This document shows positions 1 through 7,889 of a stretch of DNA of 64,000 nucleotides, in pieces (the first letter of the stretch is position 1; each line of letters starts with the position of its first letter). This DNA is from Streptomyces sp. NRRL F-525 (GTDB lineage Bacteria > Actinomycetota > Actinomycetes > Streptomycetales > Streptomycetaceae): contig NZ_JNXE01000028.1 in NCBI RefSeq assembly GCF_000716605.1, forward strand, positions 62,001-126,000. Reading direction: 5' to 3'. Position numbers and translations under genes: made by a program. The notes beneath the pieces were generated by a model that was not told the origin of the DNA, made no database searches, and saw only the letters and a list, made by a program, of their open reading frames with translations.

Positions 1-718
1 GGCCGCCCGAGATGGTGGGCAGCGGCAGCAGGGCGATGGCCATCGCGACCGCGCCGATCCGCCGCCCGGTGCGGACCGGGGCGAGCGGGCCCGAGGAGTC
101 CGAGCCAGGGGTGGTGCGCGGTGCCCCGCCGAAGACGCGGCCCCACTGCGCGAGCCGGTCCCGGCCCTCGGCCAGCAGCAGCATCAGGTAGCCGGCGGCG
201 GCGAGCAGGAACCACAGCCAGCTGACACTGCTCTCGGACAGTCCGGCGGCGACCGAGTACAGCGCGAGCAGCGGCAGTCCGGCCGGGGCCGCGCTGCGGA
301 AGGTGACGGCCAGGGTGTCCACCGCGAGACCGATCACCAGGACACCGCCGATGAGCATGAGGCGGATGCCGTCGTGCAGCGGTGCCGGGATCGCGTACCG
401 GGAGACGTCGTCGGAGCCCTCCCGCAGCAGGTCCGCGAAGTGCTGGAAGGCCTCGGGACCCGGGACGAACCCGGCGAGGGCCTGCGCGTGCGCGAAGACC
501 AGGGTCAGCATCAGCAGCGTGACCAGGGCCTGCGCCGCGACGGTCAGCGGCCTGGCCAGCGGCACCCGGCGGGTCGCCGCGCCGACGCCGGTCTGGATCG
601 CCAGCATGAAGGCGGCCTGGATGATCCAGGTCGCCGGGGAGACCAGGGGCAGCATCGCGCAGGACGCCAGCAGTGTGGCCACCCAGGCGCAGATCGCCAG
701 TCGTGCGCGCCCGCTCAT
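1..718 (-). CDS. Transglutaminase-like membrane protein (TgpA/DUF3488 type), N-terminal part
   Basis: The gene reads leftward and is cut by the window edge, so only about 239 N-terminal residues are visible. They consist of several hydrophobic helices separated by short loops, the pattern of the DUF3488/TgpA N-terminal domain. The catalytic transglutaminase core would lie outside the window. The ATG at 718 overlaps the stop of the DUF58 gene by 4 nt (ATGA), so translation is probably coupled. MoxR, DUF58 and a transglutaminase membrane protein are a recurrent operon in actinobacteria and other bacteria. The role is inferred to be surface or cell-wall related protein processing. The family call rests on the membrane topology and the operon, because the catalytic Cys-His-Asp domain cannot be seen. 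Confidence 0.8.
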   Translation of the reverse strand, partial: MSGRARLAICAWVATLLASCAMLPLVSPATWIIQAAFMLAIQTGVGAATRRVPLARPLTVAAQALVTLLMLTLVFAHAQALAGFVPGPEAFQHFADLLREGSDDVSRYAIPAPLHDGIRLMLIGGVLVIGLAVDTLAVTFRSAAPAGLPLLALYSVAAGLSESSVSWLWFLLAAAGYLMLLLAEGRDRLAQWGRVFGGAPRTTPGSDSSGPLAPVRTGRRIGAVAMAIALLPLPTISGG

Positions 719-2070
719 GCCCATCCCTCCCCGAGGCCGGTCGCGGTGATGCCGTTGCGCTCCCGGTCGGCCTGTTGCCACAGATCGGTCAGGGACGCGC
801 CGCGCGGCACGCCCACAGCGGTCCAGCCCGCGTCGCGCAGCATCCGCAGCCGCTCCTCGGGCTCGTCCCCGGGACCGGGGACGTCGGTCGACTCACGCAC
901 CCAGCCGTCGCTGTCCAGCACGAAGGCGAGGGCGCCCCCGCTGCGCTGGCGCATCCGCGCGACCACCGCGGCCTGTTCCTCGTCCAGGTCGCCGAAGAAG
1001 GCCACCAGCAGCCCTTCGTTCCCGCTGCGCAGGACGTCGTAGGCGCGGGACAGGCCCGAGCCGTCCGAGTGGTCGATCACCGCGAGGGTGTCCATCATCA
1101 GCCCGGCCGCGTCCGCCGACTCCTGGCTCGCGCCCGCGAACCCGTCGGCGTCCTGGCCCGGCACCGAGTTGCCGGTGTCGCTCAACAGCCGTACGGAGAA
1201 GCCCCGTTCCAGCATGTGCACCAGGACGGAGGCGGCGCCGGAGACGGCCCACTCGAAGGCGGAGTCCGGGCCCTGGCCCGCGAAGGCGATGCCCCGGGTG
1301 TCGAGCAGGACCGTGCAGCGGGCGCGCTGGGGCTGCTCCTCGCGGCGCACCATCAGCTCGCCGTAGCGCGCGGTGGAGCGCCAGTGCACGCGGCGCAGGT
1401 CGTCGCCGTAGCGGTAACCGCGCGGGATCACGTCGTCCTCGCCCGCCAGGGCCAGCGAGCGGTTGCGGCCGTCGCCGTAGCCCTTGGCCTCGCCGCTGAG
1501 GCGGACCGGGGGGAGGGCCTCCACGCGCGGGATGACCGTGAGGGTGTCGAAGGTCGAGAAGGAGCGGGTCAGTTCGCACATCCCGAAGGGGTCCGTCAGG
1601 CGGAGCTGGAGCGGGCCCAGGGGGTAGCGCCCGCGCAGGTCGGAGCGGACCCGGTAGGACACCTCGCGCCGGCCGCCCGCCTCGACCCGGTCCAGCACGA
1701 AGCGGGGGCGCGGGCCGAGCACGTACGGCACCCGGTCCTGGAGCATCAGCAGGCCCGTGGGCAGCCGCGAGACGTTGTCCATCCGGAGATGGACGCGGGC
1801 CTCGGAGCCGGCGGGCACGCGCGCGGGGGAGAGCCTGCGGCTGCCCGCGACCCGGTAGCGGGTGCGGTAGAGCACGGTCGCGCAGACCAGGGGCAGCACC
1901 GCCAGCAGCAGTCCGACCCGGAGCAGATCGCTCTGCCCCAGGACGTACGCGCAGACCGCGGCGGCGATACCGGCGGCCAGGAAGGAGCGTCCACGGGTCG
2001 TCAGCCCGGCCAGGGCCGTACGGACACCGCCCTTCTCGTCCCGGTCGGTCTCCGCCTCCCCGGTGGACAT
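715..2070 (-). CDS. DUF58 domain protein
   Basis: About 451 aa. Two hydrophobic segments near residues 25-65 (a membrane hairpin) are followed by a soluble beta-rich region and a C-terminal DUF58 region. The latter carries the family hallmark YGDDLRRVHWRSTAR followed by GELMVRREE. DUF58 proteins resemble von Willebrand A domains and are nearly always encoded next to MoxR ATPases, as here; their biochemical role is not settled. ATG at 2070 is preferred because GGAGG (plus-strand cctcc, 2076-2080) lies 5 nt upstream. A GTG at 2073 would overlap the moxR stop by 4 nt but sits too close to that ribosome site. The 3' end overlaps the transglutaminase-like gene. Confidence 0.9.
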   Translation of the reverse strand: MSTGEAETDRDEKGGVRTALAGLTTRGRSFLAAGIAAAVCAYVLGQSDLLRVGLLLAVLPLVCATVLYRTRYRVAGSRRLSPARVPAGSEARVHLRMDNVSRLPTGLLMLQDRVPYVLGPRPRFVLDRVEAGGRREVSYRVRSDLRGRYPLGPLQLRLTDPFGMCELTRSFSTFDTLTVIPRVEALPPVRLSGEAKGYGDGRNRSLALAGEDDVIPRGYRYGDDLRRVHWRSTARYGELMVRREEQPQRARCTVLLDTRGIAFAGQGPDSAFEWAVSGAASVLVHMLERGFSVRLLSDTGNSVPGQDADGFAGASQESADAAGLMMDTLAVIDHSDGSGLSRAYDVLRSGNEGLLVAFFGDLDEEQAAVVARMRQRSGGALAFVLDSDGWVRESTDVPGPGDEPEERLRMLRDAGWTAVGVPRGASLTDLWQQADRERNGITATGLGEGWA

Positions 2071-3095
2071 CACAGCCTCCGGGGCTGCTGCTGCCCGTAC
2101 CCGCCGAGACCCAGGCCGCTCTGCGGGGTCGGCGCCGAGGGCACGGGGGTGCGCTGGAGGATCTCCTGGACGACCTGCTCCGCCGTACGACGGTTCAGCT
2201 GGGCCTGTGCGGTGGGCAGCAGGCGGTGCGCCAGGACCGCGACCGCGAGCGCCTGGATGTCGTCCGGCAGGGCGTACTCACGGCCGCTCAGGGCGGCGGA
2301 GGCCTTCGCCGCGCGCAGCAGGTGCAGCGTCGCGCGCGGGGAGGCGCCGAGTCTGAGATCGGGGTGGTTGCGCGTGGCGGAGACCAGGTCCACCGCGTAC
2401 CTGCGCACCGGGTCGGCGACATGGACGCCCCGGACCGCCTCGACCAGCTTGACGATGTCGTGCGCGTGGGCCACGGGCTGGAGGTCGTCCAGCGGGCTGA
2501 CCCCGCCGTGGATGTCCAGCATCTGCAGCTCGGCCTCCGCGCTGGGATAGCCGATGGAGACCCGGGCCATGAAACGGTCGCGCTGCGCCTCGGGCAGCGG
2601 ATAGGTGCCCTCCATCTCGACCGGGTTCTGCGTGGCGACCACCATGAAGGGGCTGGGGAGCTCGTAGGTCTGGCCGTCGATGGTGACCTGGCGCTCCTCC
2701 ATGGACTCCAGGAGCGCGGACTGGGTCTTCGGCGAGGCGCGGTTGATCTCGTCGCCGATCACGATCTGGGCGAAGATCGCGCCCGGTTTGAACTCGAAGT
2801 CCCGCTGCTGCTGGTCCCAGATGGACACACCGGTGATGTCCGAGGGCAGCAGGTCGGGCGTGAACTGGATTCGCCGCACCGAACAGTCGATCGACCGCGC
2901 CAGCGCCTTGGCCAGCATTGTCTTGCCCACACCCGGAACGTCCTCGATCAGAAGATGTCCCTCGGCGAGCAGCACGGTCAGCGAAAGCCGTACGACCTCG
3001 GGCTTGCCCTCGATCACTCCTTCCACCGAACTGCGGACTCGCTCCACAGTGGCGGTCAGATCTGTAAGGCTCGCTCGATCGTCATAGGTCGTCAC
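2070..3095 (-). CDS. MoxR-family AAA+ ATPase
   Basis: About 341 aa. The Walker A motif is DVPGVGKTMLAKALAR, Walker B appears as GDEINRASPKTQSALLESM, and sensor-type residues follow in VATQNPVEMEGTYPLPEAQ. These are the AAA_3 (MoxR) features. MoxR ATPases act as chaperone-like factors for metal or cofactor insertion and complex assembly, working with VWA/DUF58 partners such as the next gene. The start is GTG at 3095 because GAGGAGG lies about 6 nt upstream. The frame stays open to an ATG at 3170, but the extra 25 residues are not part of the family. It is the first gene of the MoxR-DUF58-transglutaminase operon. Confidence 0.93.
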   Translation of the reverse strand: MTTYDDRASLTDLTATVERVRSSVEGVIEGKPEVVRLSLTVLLAEGHLLIEDVPGVGKTMLAKALARSIDCSVRRIQFTPDLLPSDITGVSIWDQQQRDFEFKPGAIFAQIVIGDEINRASPKTQSALLESMEERQVTIDGQTYELPSPFMVVATQNPVEMEGTYPLPEAQRDRFMARVSIGYPSAEAELQMLDIHGGVSPLDDLQPVAHAHDIVKLVEAVRGVHVADPVRRYAVDLVSATRNHPDLRLGASPRATLHLLRAAKASAALSGREYALPDDIQALAVAVLAHRLLPTAQAQLNRRTAEQVVQEILQRTPVPSAPTPQSGLGLGGYGQQQPRRL

Positions 3096-3170
3096 CCGGC
3101 CCTCCTCGGCCCGTTCTTTCCATGGGCCGGCGCACGCACTGCGGACCGGCCCACCCCGAAACACGGACAC

Positions 3171-3192
3171 CGCGCGGAAAAAGTTCCGCGCG
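3171..3192 (-). terminator. Hairpin between carbonic anhydrase gene and moxR
   Basis: Inverted repeat of 9 bp (CGCGCGGAA / TTCCGCGCG) with the 4-nt loop AAAG. It lies downstream of the carbonic anhydrase stop on the same strand and ahead of moxR. There is no clear U-run, so it may be a weak terminator or processing hairpin. Confidence 0.4.
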
Positions 3193-3240
3193 ACGCCACA
3201 CCCGCATTCTTGTTGCCGTTACCGGTTCGTGTCACTCGCC

Positions 3241-3249
3241 TGTGGACAA
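3241..3249 (-). other. Candidate DnaA box
   Basis: Minus-strand TTGTCCACA equals the 9-mer given as the preferred Streptomyces DnaA box. It stands alone in the 236-nt gap upstream of moxR. A single 9-mer match can arise by chance in 64 kb, so binding is only inferred. Confidence 0.35.
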
Positions 3250-3331
3250 CTGCCTTCGCTTTGTCGGGTCTTACGACCTTTTGGGCGGTCCGAGGGGCGA
3301 ACTTTTCGAAGTTTCGGGGCGGGCGGGTGCG

Positions 3332-3943
3332 TCAGGCGGGGTCGATCTCGCGCAGCAGACCCGACTTCACGTCGAAGACGAAGCCGCGCACATCATCAGT
3401 GTGCAGCAGGAACGGCGAGGTGCGCACACGCTGCATGGACTGCCGTACGTCCTGCTCGACGTCCCGGAAGGCCTCCACCGCCCAGGCGGGGCGCTGGCCG
3501 ACCTCCATCTCCAGGTCGTGCCGGAACTCCTCGGTGAGGGACTCCAGACCGCAGCCGGTGTGGTGGATGAGCACGACACTGCGGGTGCCGAGCGCCCGCT
3601 GGCTGATGGTGAGGGAGCGGATCACGTCGTCGGTGACCACACCGCCCGCGTTGCGGATGGTGTGGCAGTCGCCCAGTTCCAGGCCGAGCGCGGCGTGCAG
3701 GTCGAGACGGGCGTCCATGCAGGCGACCACGGCCACCTGCAGAACGGGACGGGCGTCCATCCCGGGATCGGTGAAGGCGGCGGCGTACCGCCCGTTGGCC
3801 TCGACGAGGCGGTCCGTCACGGTCCCGCCGTCGGTTATGGCGCCTTCGGACTCTGTGGGTACGGATGCGGAGGTCGTCATACCTATGACGGTACTGGTCA
3901 CCGGCGGTGCGGTCTTGGTGCGGGACGGGAAAAAGAGCGTCAT
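3332..3943 (-). CDS. Beta-class carbonic anhydrase
   Basis: About 203 aa. The zinc motifs of beta-carbonic anhydrases are intact: CMDAR (Cys-x-Asp-x-Arg) and HHTGC (His-x-x-Cys). IRNAGG lies between them. The enzyme interconverts CO2 and bicarbonate and is expected to be cytosolic and multimeric. Its size matches the small actinobacterial form. ATG 3943 is chosen because AGAGGAC lies upstream; ATG 3880 would remove about 21 poorly conserved residues and has a poorer ribosome site. It diverges from rsmH, so the 3944-4297 gap serves both directions. No metabolic partner is adjacent. Confidence 0.93.
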   Translation of the reverse strand: MTLFFPSRTKTAPPVTSTVIGMTTSASVPTESEGAITDGGTVTDRLVEANGRYAAAFTDPGMDARPVLQVAVVACMDARLDLHAALGLELGDCHTIRNAGGVVTDDVIRSLTISQRALGTRSVVLIHHTGCGLESLTEEFRHDLEMEVGQRPAWAVEAFRDVEQDVRQSMQRVRTSPFLLHTDDVRGFVFDVKSGLLREIDPA

Positions 3944-4056
3944 TGCGTCCTCTTGTGAGGTAACCCACACGGGTGGCGGGGGTGCGCCCGTCCGGGTGAT
4001 TCTTCCCGTTTTGACGCTTCGCACGCACCCGGGCCCGCGACGCGCAGGCCGGTTGA

Positions 4057-4084
4057 TTGACCGTGAGACAGCGTGGACTAAAGT
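4057..4084 (+). promoter_or_regulatory. Candidate promoter of the division/cell-wall cluster
   Basis: TTGACC (4057-4062), a 16-nt spacer and TAAAGT (4079-4084) resemble a principal-sigma promoter. It lies about 210 nt before rsmH. The leader between 4085 and 4297 has only a small hairpin near 4095-4115 and no gene was seen in it; no mraZ is present. Confidence 0.4.
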
Positions 4085-4297
4085 TGCGCGAGCCGGGAGG
4101 CGAGGCTCTCCCTGCTGGACTTTTCCCGGAGACGCCGGCGACTTTCCGGATTCTCCCCACGTGCGCGGCGCGTACGTACGGCTCGGCCTCCTCCCGCTCC
4201 CGGTCGGCTGACGCTTTCGGCGCCGGCAGGCTTCCCCTTCAACAGCGGGCGGGGACCCGGCGGTGCGTAGGGCCCGTGCCGGATCTGAGAGGGCCCC

Positions 4298-5254
4298 TTG
4301 AGCCAGAGTCGACACGTCCCGGTGATGCTCCAGCGGTGCCTGGACATGTTGGCCCCCGCGCTGGAGCGGCCGGGCGCGGTCGTCGTCGACTGCACCCTCG
4401 GCCTCGGCGGGCACAGCGAGGCCCTGCTGACCCAGTTCCCCGAGGCCCGCCTCGTCGCCCTCGACCGCGACAAGGAGGCCCTGCGCCTCTCCGGCGAGCG
4501 CCTCGCCCCCTTCGGGGACAGGGCCACCCTCGTGCACGCCGTCTACGACGAACTGCCCGACGTACTGGACCGCCTGGGCATCCCGCGCGTGGAGGGCGTC
4601 CTGTTCGACCTCGGCGTCTCCTCCATGCAGCTCGACGAGGCCGACCGCGGCTTCGCCTACGCCCAGGACGCCCCCCTCGACATGCGCATGGACCAGACGA
4701 CCGGCATCAGCGCCGCCGAGGTCCTCAACACCTACGCGCCCGGTGAACTCGTCCGCATCCTGCGGGCGTACGGCGAGGAGAAGCAGGCCAAGCGGATCGT
4801 CTCCGCGGTCGTCCGGGAGCGTGACAAGGAGCCGTTCAGCAACAGCGCGCGGCTCGTCGAGCTGATCCGCGACTCGCTGCCGCAGGCCGCCAAGCGCACC
4901 GGCGGCAACCCGGCCAAGCGCACCTTCCAGGCGCTGCGCATCGAGGTCAACGGCGAACTGTCCGTCCTGGAGAGCGCGATCCCCGCCGCCGTGAAGTCCC
5001 TTGCCGTGGGCGGCCGGATCGCCGTCCTGTCGTACCACTCGCTCGAAGACCGCCTGGTCAAGCAGGTGTTCGCGGCCGGCGCCGCCAACACCGCGCCTCC
5101 TGGGCTGCCTGTTGTGCCCGAGCAGTACCAGCCCCGGCTCAAGCTCCTGACGCGCGGTGCCGAACTTCCCACCGAGGAAGAGGTCGCCGAGAACCGGCGA
5201 GCGGCACCCGCGCGGCTGCGGGGGGCCGAGCGCATCAGGGAGGACATCGGGTGA
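4298..5254 (+). CDS. rsmH: 16S rRNA (cytosine(1402)-N(4))-methyltransferase RsmH (MraW)
   Basis: 318 aa, full family length. It begins with [13 protein letters not shown] and the SAM-binding glycine motif [14 protein letters not shown]. Later come [18 protein letters not shown], the MRMDQ region and [11 protein letters not shown] near the C-terminus, all typical of RsmH. It N4-methylates C1402 of 16S rRNA with SAM as donor, fine-tuning decoding in the ribosomal P site. The start is TTG (4298), read with GAGAGGG about 5 nt upstream; no ATG or GTG at the conserved N-terminus competes. It is the first gene of the cluster. mraZ, which often precedes it in other bacteria, is absent, with a divergent carbonic anhydrase instead. 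Confidence 0.97.
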   Translation: MSQSRHVPVMLQRCLDMLAPALERPGAVVVDCTLGLGGHSEALLTQFPEARLVALDRDKEALRLSGERLAPFGDRATLVHAVYDELPDVLDRLGIPRVEGVLFDLGVSSMQLDEADRGFAYAQDAPLDMRMDQTTGISAAEVLNTYAPGELVRILRAYGEEKQAKRIVSAVVRERDKEPFSNSARLVELIRDSLPQAAKRTGGNPAKRTFQALRIEVNGELSVLESAIPAAVKSLAVGGRIAVLSYHSLEDRLVKQVFAAGAANTAPPGLPVVPEQYQPRLKLLTRGAELPTEEEVAENRRAAPARLRGAERIREDIG

Positions 5255-5284
5255 GTACGTACCAAGTGAGTGCGGGGTGCGTGA

Positions 5285-5875
5285 GTGAGTAGGAAACCCG
5301 AACTGAGGGGCAGGGCCGCCCGTCTCGCGCGGCTCTTCCCGACCGGGCCCGCGCAGGCGAACGGGATCCAGGCGGCCCGTACCCCGTTCGTCCTCCTTGT
5401 CGTCCTCCTCCTGGGCGGCGGCCTGATCGCGCTGCTCGTGCTGAACTCCGCGCTCAGCGAAGGGCAGTTCAAGCTGGACGACCTCCAGAAGCAGACGAAG
5501 AGCCTCACCGACGAGGAGCAGGCGCTCCAGCGGGACGTCGACGCGTACTCCGCCCCCGACGCCCTCCAGCGCCGCGCCCACGAGCTGGGCATGGTGCCCG
5601 GCGGGGACCCCGCCTTCCTCGACCCGAACGGCACCGTGAAGGGTGTCCCGGAACAGGCCGCCGCGAAGACCGTGAGCACACCGGCGGTCCTCGCCCCCGA
5701 AGCACTCGTCAGCAGGCCGAGCCCGAGCCCCAGTTCGAGCCCGGCCCCCACGGCCGCCGTACCGGCACCGGCCCCCGCGGCCACCCCGGTCGCGACCCGG
5801 ACCGCTACAACCCATACCTCCACCGCGCAGTCATCCACAGCACAGTCCTCCACCCCGACAATCCCCGGCAGGTGA
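5285..5875 (+). CDS. ftsL: Cell division protein FtsL
   Basis: 196 aa. A short basic cytoplasmic N-terminus precedes one membrane segment (about residues 33-54, rich in V and L). An extracytoplasmic coiled-coil follows (KLDDLQKQTKSLTDEEQALQ), then ALQRRAHELGMVP, the usual FtsL ending. The last 90 residues are a low-complexity Ala/Pro/Ser/Thr tail. FtsL bridges FtsQ and DivIC to FtsW/FtsI in the divisome. The GTG start at 5285 follows a GGGGTG site. An upstream GTG in the neighbouring frame meets a stop at once. The gene overlaps ftsI by 4 nt, and position between rsmH and ftsI is diagnostic for this poorly conserved protein. Confidence 0.92.
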   Translation: MSRKPELRGRAARLARLFPTGPAQANGIQAARTPFVLLVVLLLGGGLIALLVLNSALSEGQFKLDDLQKQTKSLTDEEQALQRDVDAYSAPDALQRRAHELGMVPGGDPAFLDPNGTVKGVPEQAAAKTVSTPAVLAPEALVSRPSPSPSSSPAPTAAVPAPAPAATPVATRTATTHTSTAQSSTAQSSTPTIPGR

Positions 5876-7863
5876 CGGAAGTGTCCGACAGGGAACCGCC
5901 GCGCCGCCGAGTGCCAGGACCGGCCAGGCCCGAACGCCCCGAGGGCGGTAACGCCCCCCGGCGCCGCCCCGGGCCCGGTGCCCGCCCGGCCCGCCGCCCG
6001 GCATCTCCTCCGCCCTCGGCTCGCCCGGCGGGCCCCCGCTCCCTCCGGCTCGGCAGCCCGCGCCCCCGGCTGCGCATGATCAGCCTCGCGCTGACCCTCG
6101 TCCTGATCGCGTTCGTCGTACGACTGCTCCAGGTGCAGGCCGTCGACGCGAGCGCGTACGCCGCCAAGGCCGCGCAGAACCGGTACGTCGACTACGTCCT
6201 GGCCGCCGAGCGCGGTGAGATCACCGACCGTTCCGGGGTGGCGCTGGCGACCAGCGTGGACGCGTACACGATCACCGCCGACCCGACGCTGTTCACCCGC
6301 AAGCAGCTGAAGATCGACGACGGGCCCGAGCAGGCGGCCGCCCTCCTCGCCCCGATCCTCGGCGTGGACCAGGCCTCCCTCGTCAAGAAGCTCAGGCCCG
6401 CGAACAAGAACCTGCGCTACGTGGTGCTCGCCAACCGGCAGACCCCGCAGGTCTGGAAGCAGATCAAGGACCTGAAGAGCGCGCTGAACACGAAGGCCTC
6501 GACCGACCCGACCACGGTCAATGTCATCGCCGGTGTCCTCGCCGTCCCCACCACCAAGCGCGTGTACCCGAACGGCGATCTCGCCGCCGGGATACTGGGC
6601 TGGGTCAACGCCGACGGCAAGGGCGGCGGCGGGGTCGAGCAGCAGCTGAACAAGGACCTCACCGGCAAGGACGGCAAGGTCCGCTACGCCCAGTCCGGCG
6701 GTCTCCAGGTGCCCACCGCGGGCTCCACGGAGACACCGGCGGTGCCCGGTTCCGACGTGGAGCTGACGATCGACCGCGACATCCAGTGGGCCGCGCAGAA
6801 CGCCATCACCGAGCAGGTCAAGAAGTCCAAGGCGGACCGCGGGTACGTGATAGTGCAGGACACTCGCACCGGCGAGATCCTCGCCATGGCCAACGCGCCC
6901 GGCTTCGACCCGAACGACCTCGCGCAGGCCAACGCGGCCTCCCTGGGCAACGCGGCCGTCCAGGACGCCTACGAACCCGGCTCCACCGCCAAGGTCATGA
7001 CGATGGCCGCCGTGCTCCAGGAGAACGCGGCCACCCCGCTGACGCATGTCGTCGTGCCGAACCGGCTGCACCGGGGCGACCGGCTCTTCCAGGACGACGT
7101 GGACCACGCGACCTGGAACCTCACCCTCAACGGCGTGCTCGCCAAGTCCAGCAACATCGGGACCATCGAGGCGGCCGGCCAGCTCGGCAAGACCCAGCCC
7201 GAGGCCAACCAGGTCCTGTACTCGTATCTGCGCAAGTTCGGCATCGGCAGCTACAGCGGGCTGAACTTCCCCGGCGAGACCAAGGGCATCCTCGCGCCCG
7301 CCGACAAGTGGTCGACCTCGCAGCAGTACACGATTCCTTTCGGCCAGGGCATGTCCCTCAACGCACTCCAGGCGGCCTCCGTGTACTCGACGGTCGCCAA
7401 CGGCGGAGTCCGCGTCGAGCCCACCCTGGTGCGCGGCACGAAGGGGCCCGACGGCCGCTTCACGCCCGCGGCGACGCCCAAGAAGACCCGGGTCATCAGT
7501 GCGAAGACGGCGAAGACCCTCGCCCAGATGCTGGAGTCCGTGGTGGACGACGAGCAGGGCACGGGCGGTAAGGCCGCGATTCCCGGGTACCGGGTCGCGG
7601 GCAAGACCGGCACCGCCAACCGCGTGGATCCGGCCACCGGCAAGTACAAGGGCTACACCTCGTCGTTCGCCGGGTTCGCGCCCGCCGACAACCCCCGCAT
7701 CACCGTCTACTGCGCGATCCAGAACGCCACCAGCGGAAGCTACTTCGGCGGTCAGATCTGCGGACCGATCTACAAGCAGGTGATGGAGTTCGCCCTCAAG
7801 ACCCTCCAGGTCCCGCCCACCGGGGCGAAGGCCGCGAATCTGCCCGTGACCTTCACGCCCTGA
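5872..7863 (+). CDS. ftsI: Penicillin-binding protein, class B septal transpeptidase FtsI (PBP3)
   Basis: 663 aa. A Pro/Arg-rich cytoplasmic tail of about 65 residues precedes a single membrane anchor (about 68-88). The PBP dimerisation domain follows, then the transpeptidase domain with all three catalytic motifs: STAK with Ser371, SSN at about 426 and KTGT at about 578. It cross-links septal peptidoglycan with FtsW. The GTG at 5872 overlaps the ftsL stop; GTG 5881 is also possible. The long basic Pro-rich tail is typical of actinobacterial homologues. It is followed after 26 nt by murE. Confidence 0.96.
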   Translation: MTEVSDREPPRRRVPGPARPERPEGGNAPRRRPGPGARPARRPASPPPSARPAGPRSLRLGSPRPRLRMISLALTLVLIAFVVRLLQVQAVDASAYAAKAAQNRYVDYVLAAERGEITDRSGVALATSVDAYTITADPTLFTRKQLKIDDGPEQAAALLAPILGVDQASLVKKLRPANKNLRYVVLANRQTPQVWKQIKDLKSALNTKASTDPTTVNVIAGVLAVPTTKRVYPNGDLAAGILGWVNADGKGGGGVEQQLNKDLTGKDGKVRYAQSGGLQVPTAGSTETPAVPGSDVELTIDRDIQWAAQNAITEQVKKSKADRGYVIVQDTRTGEILAMANAPGFDPNDLAQANAASLGNAAVQDAYEPGSTAKVMTMAAVLQENAATPLTHVVVPNRLHRGDRLFQDDVDHATWNLTLNGVLAKSSNIGTIEAAGQLGKTQPEANQVLYSYLRKFGIGSYSGLNFPGETKGILAPADKWSTSQQYTIPFGQGMSLNALQAASVYSTVANGGVRVEPTLVRGTKGPDGRFTPAATPKKTRVISAKTAKTLAQMLESVVDDEQGTGGKAAIPGYRVAGKTGTANRVDPATGKYKGYTSSFAGFAPADNPRITVYCAIQNATSGSYFGGQICGPIYKQVMEFALKTLQVPPTGAKAANLPVTFTP

Positions 7864-7889
7864 TCAGCGCAACAGCCAGGAACCGATCC

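Noticed and set aside
3332..5815. 827-aa minus-strand frame running through rsmH into carbonic anhydrase
   Set aside because: Only the last 203 codons are the carbonic anhydrase; the rest is antisense to rsmH and ftsL.
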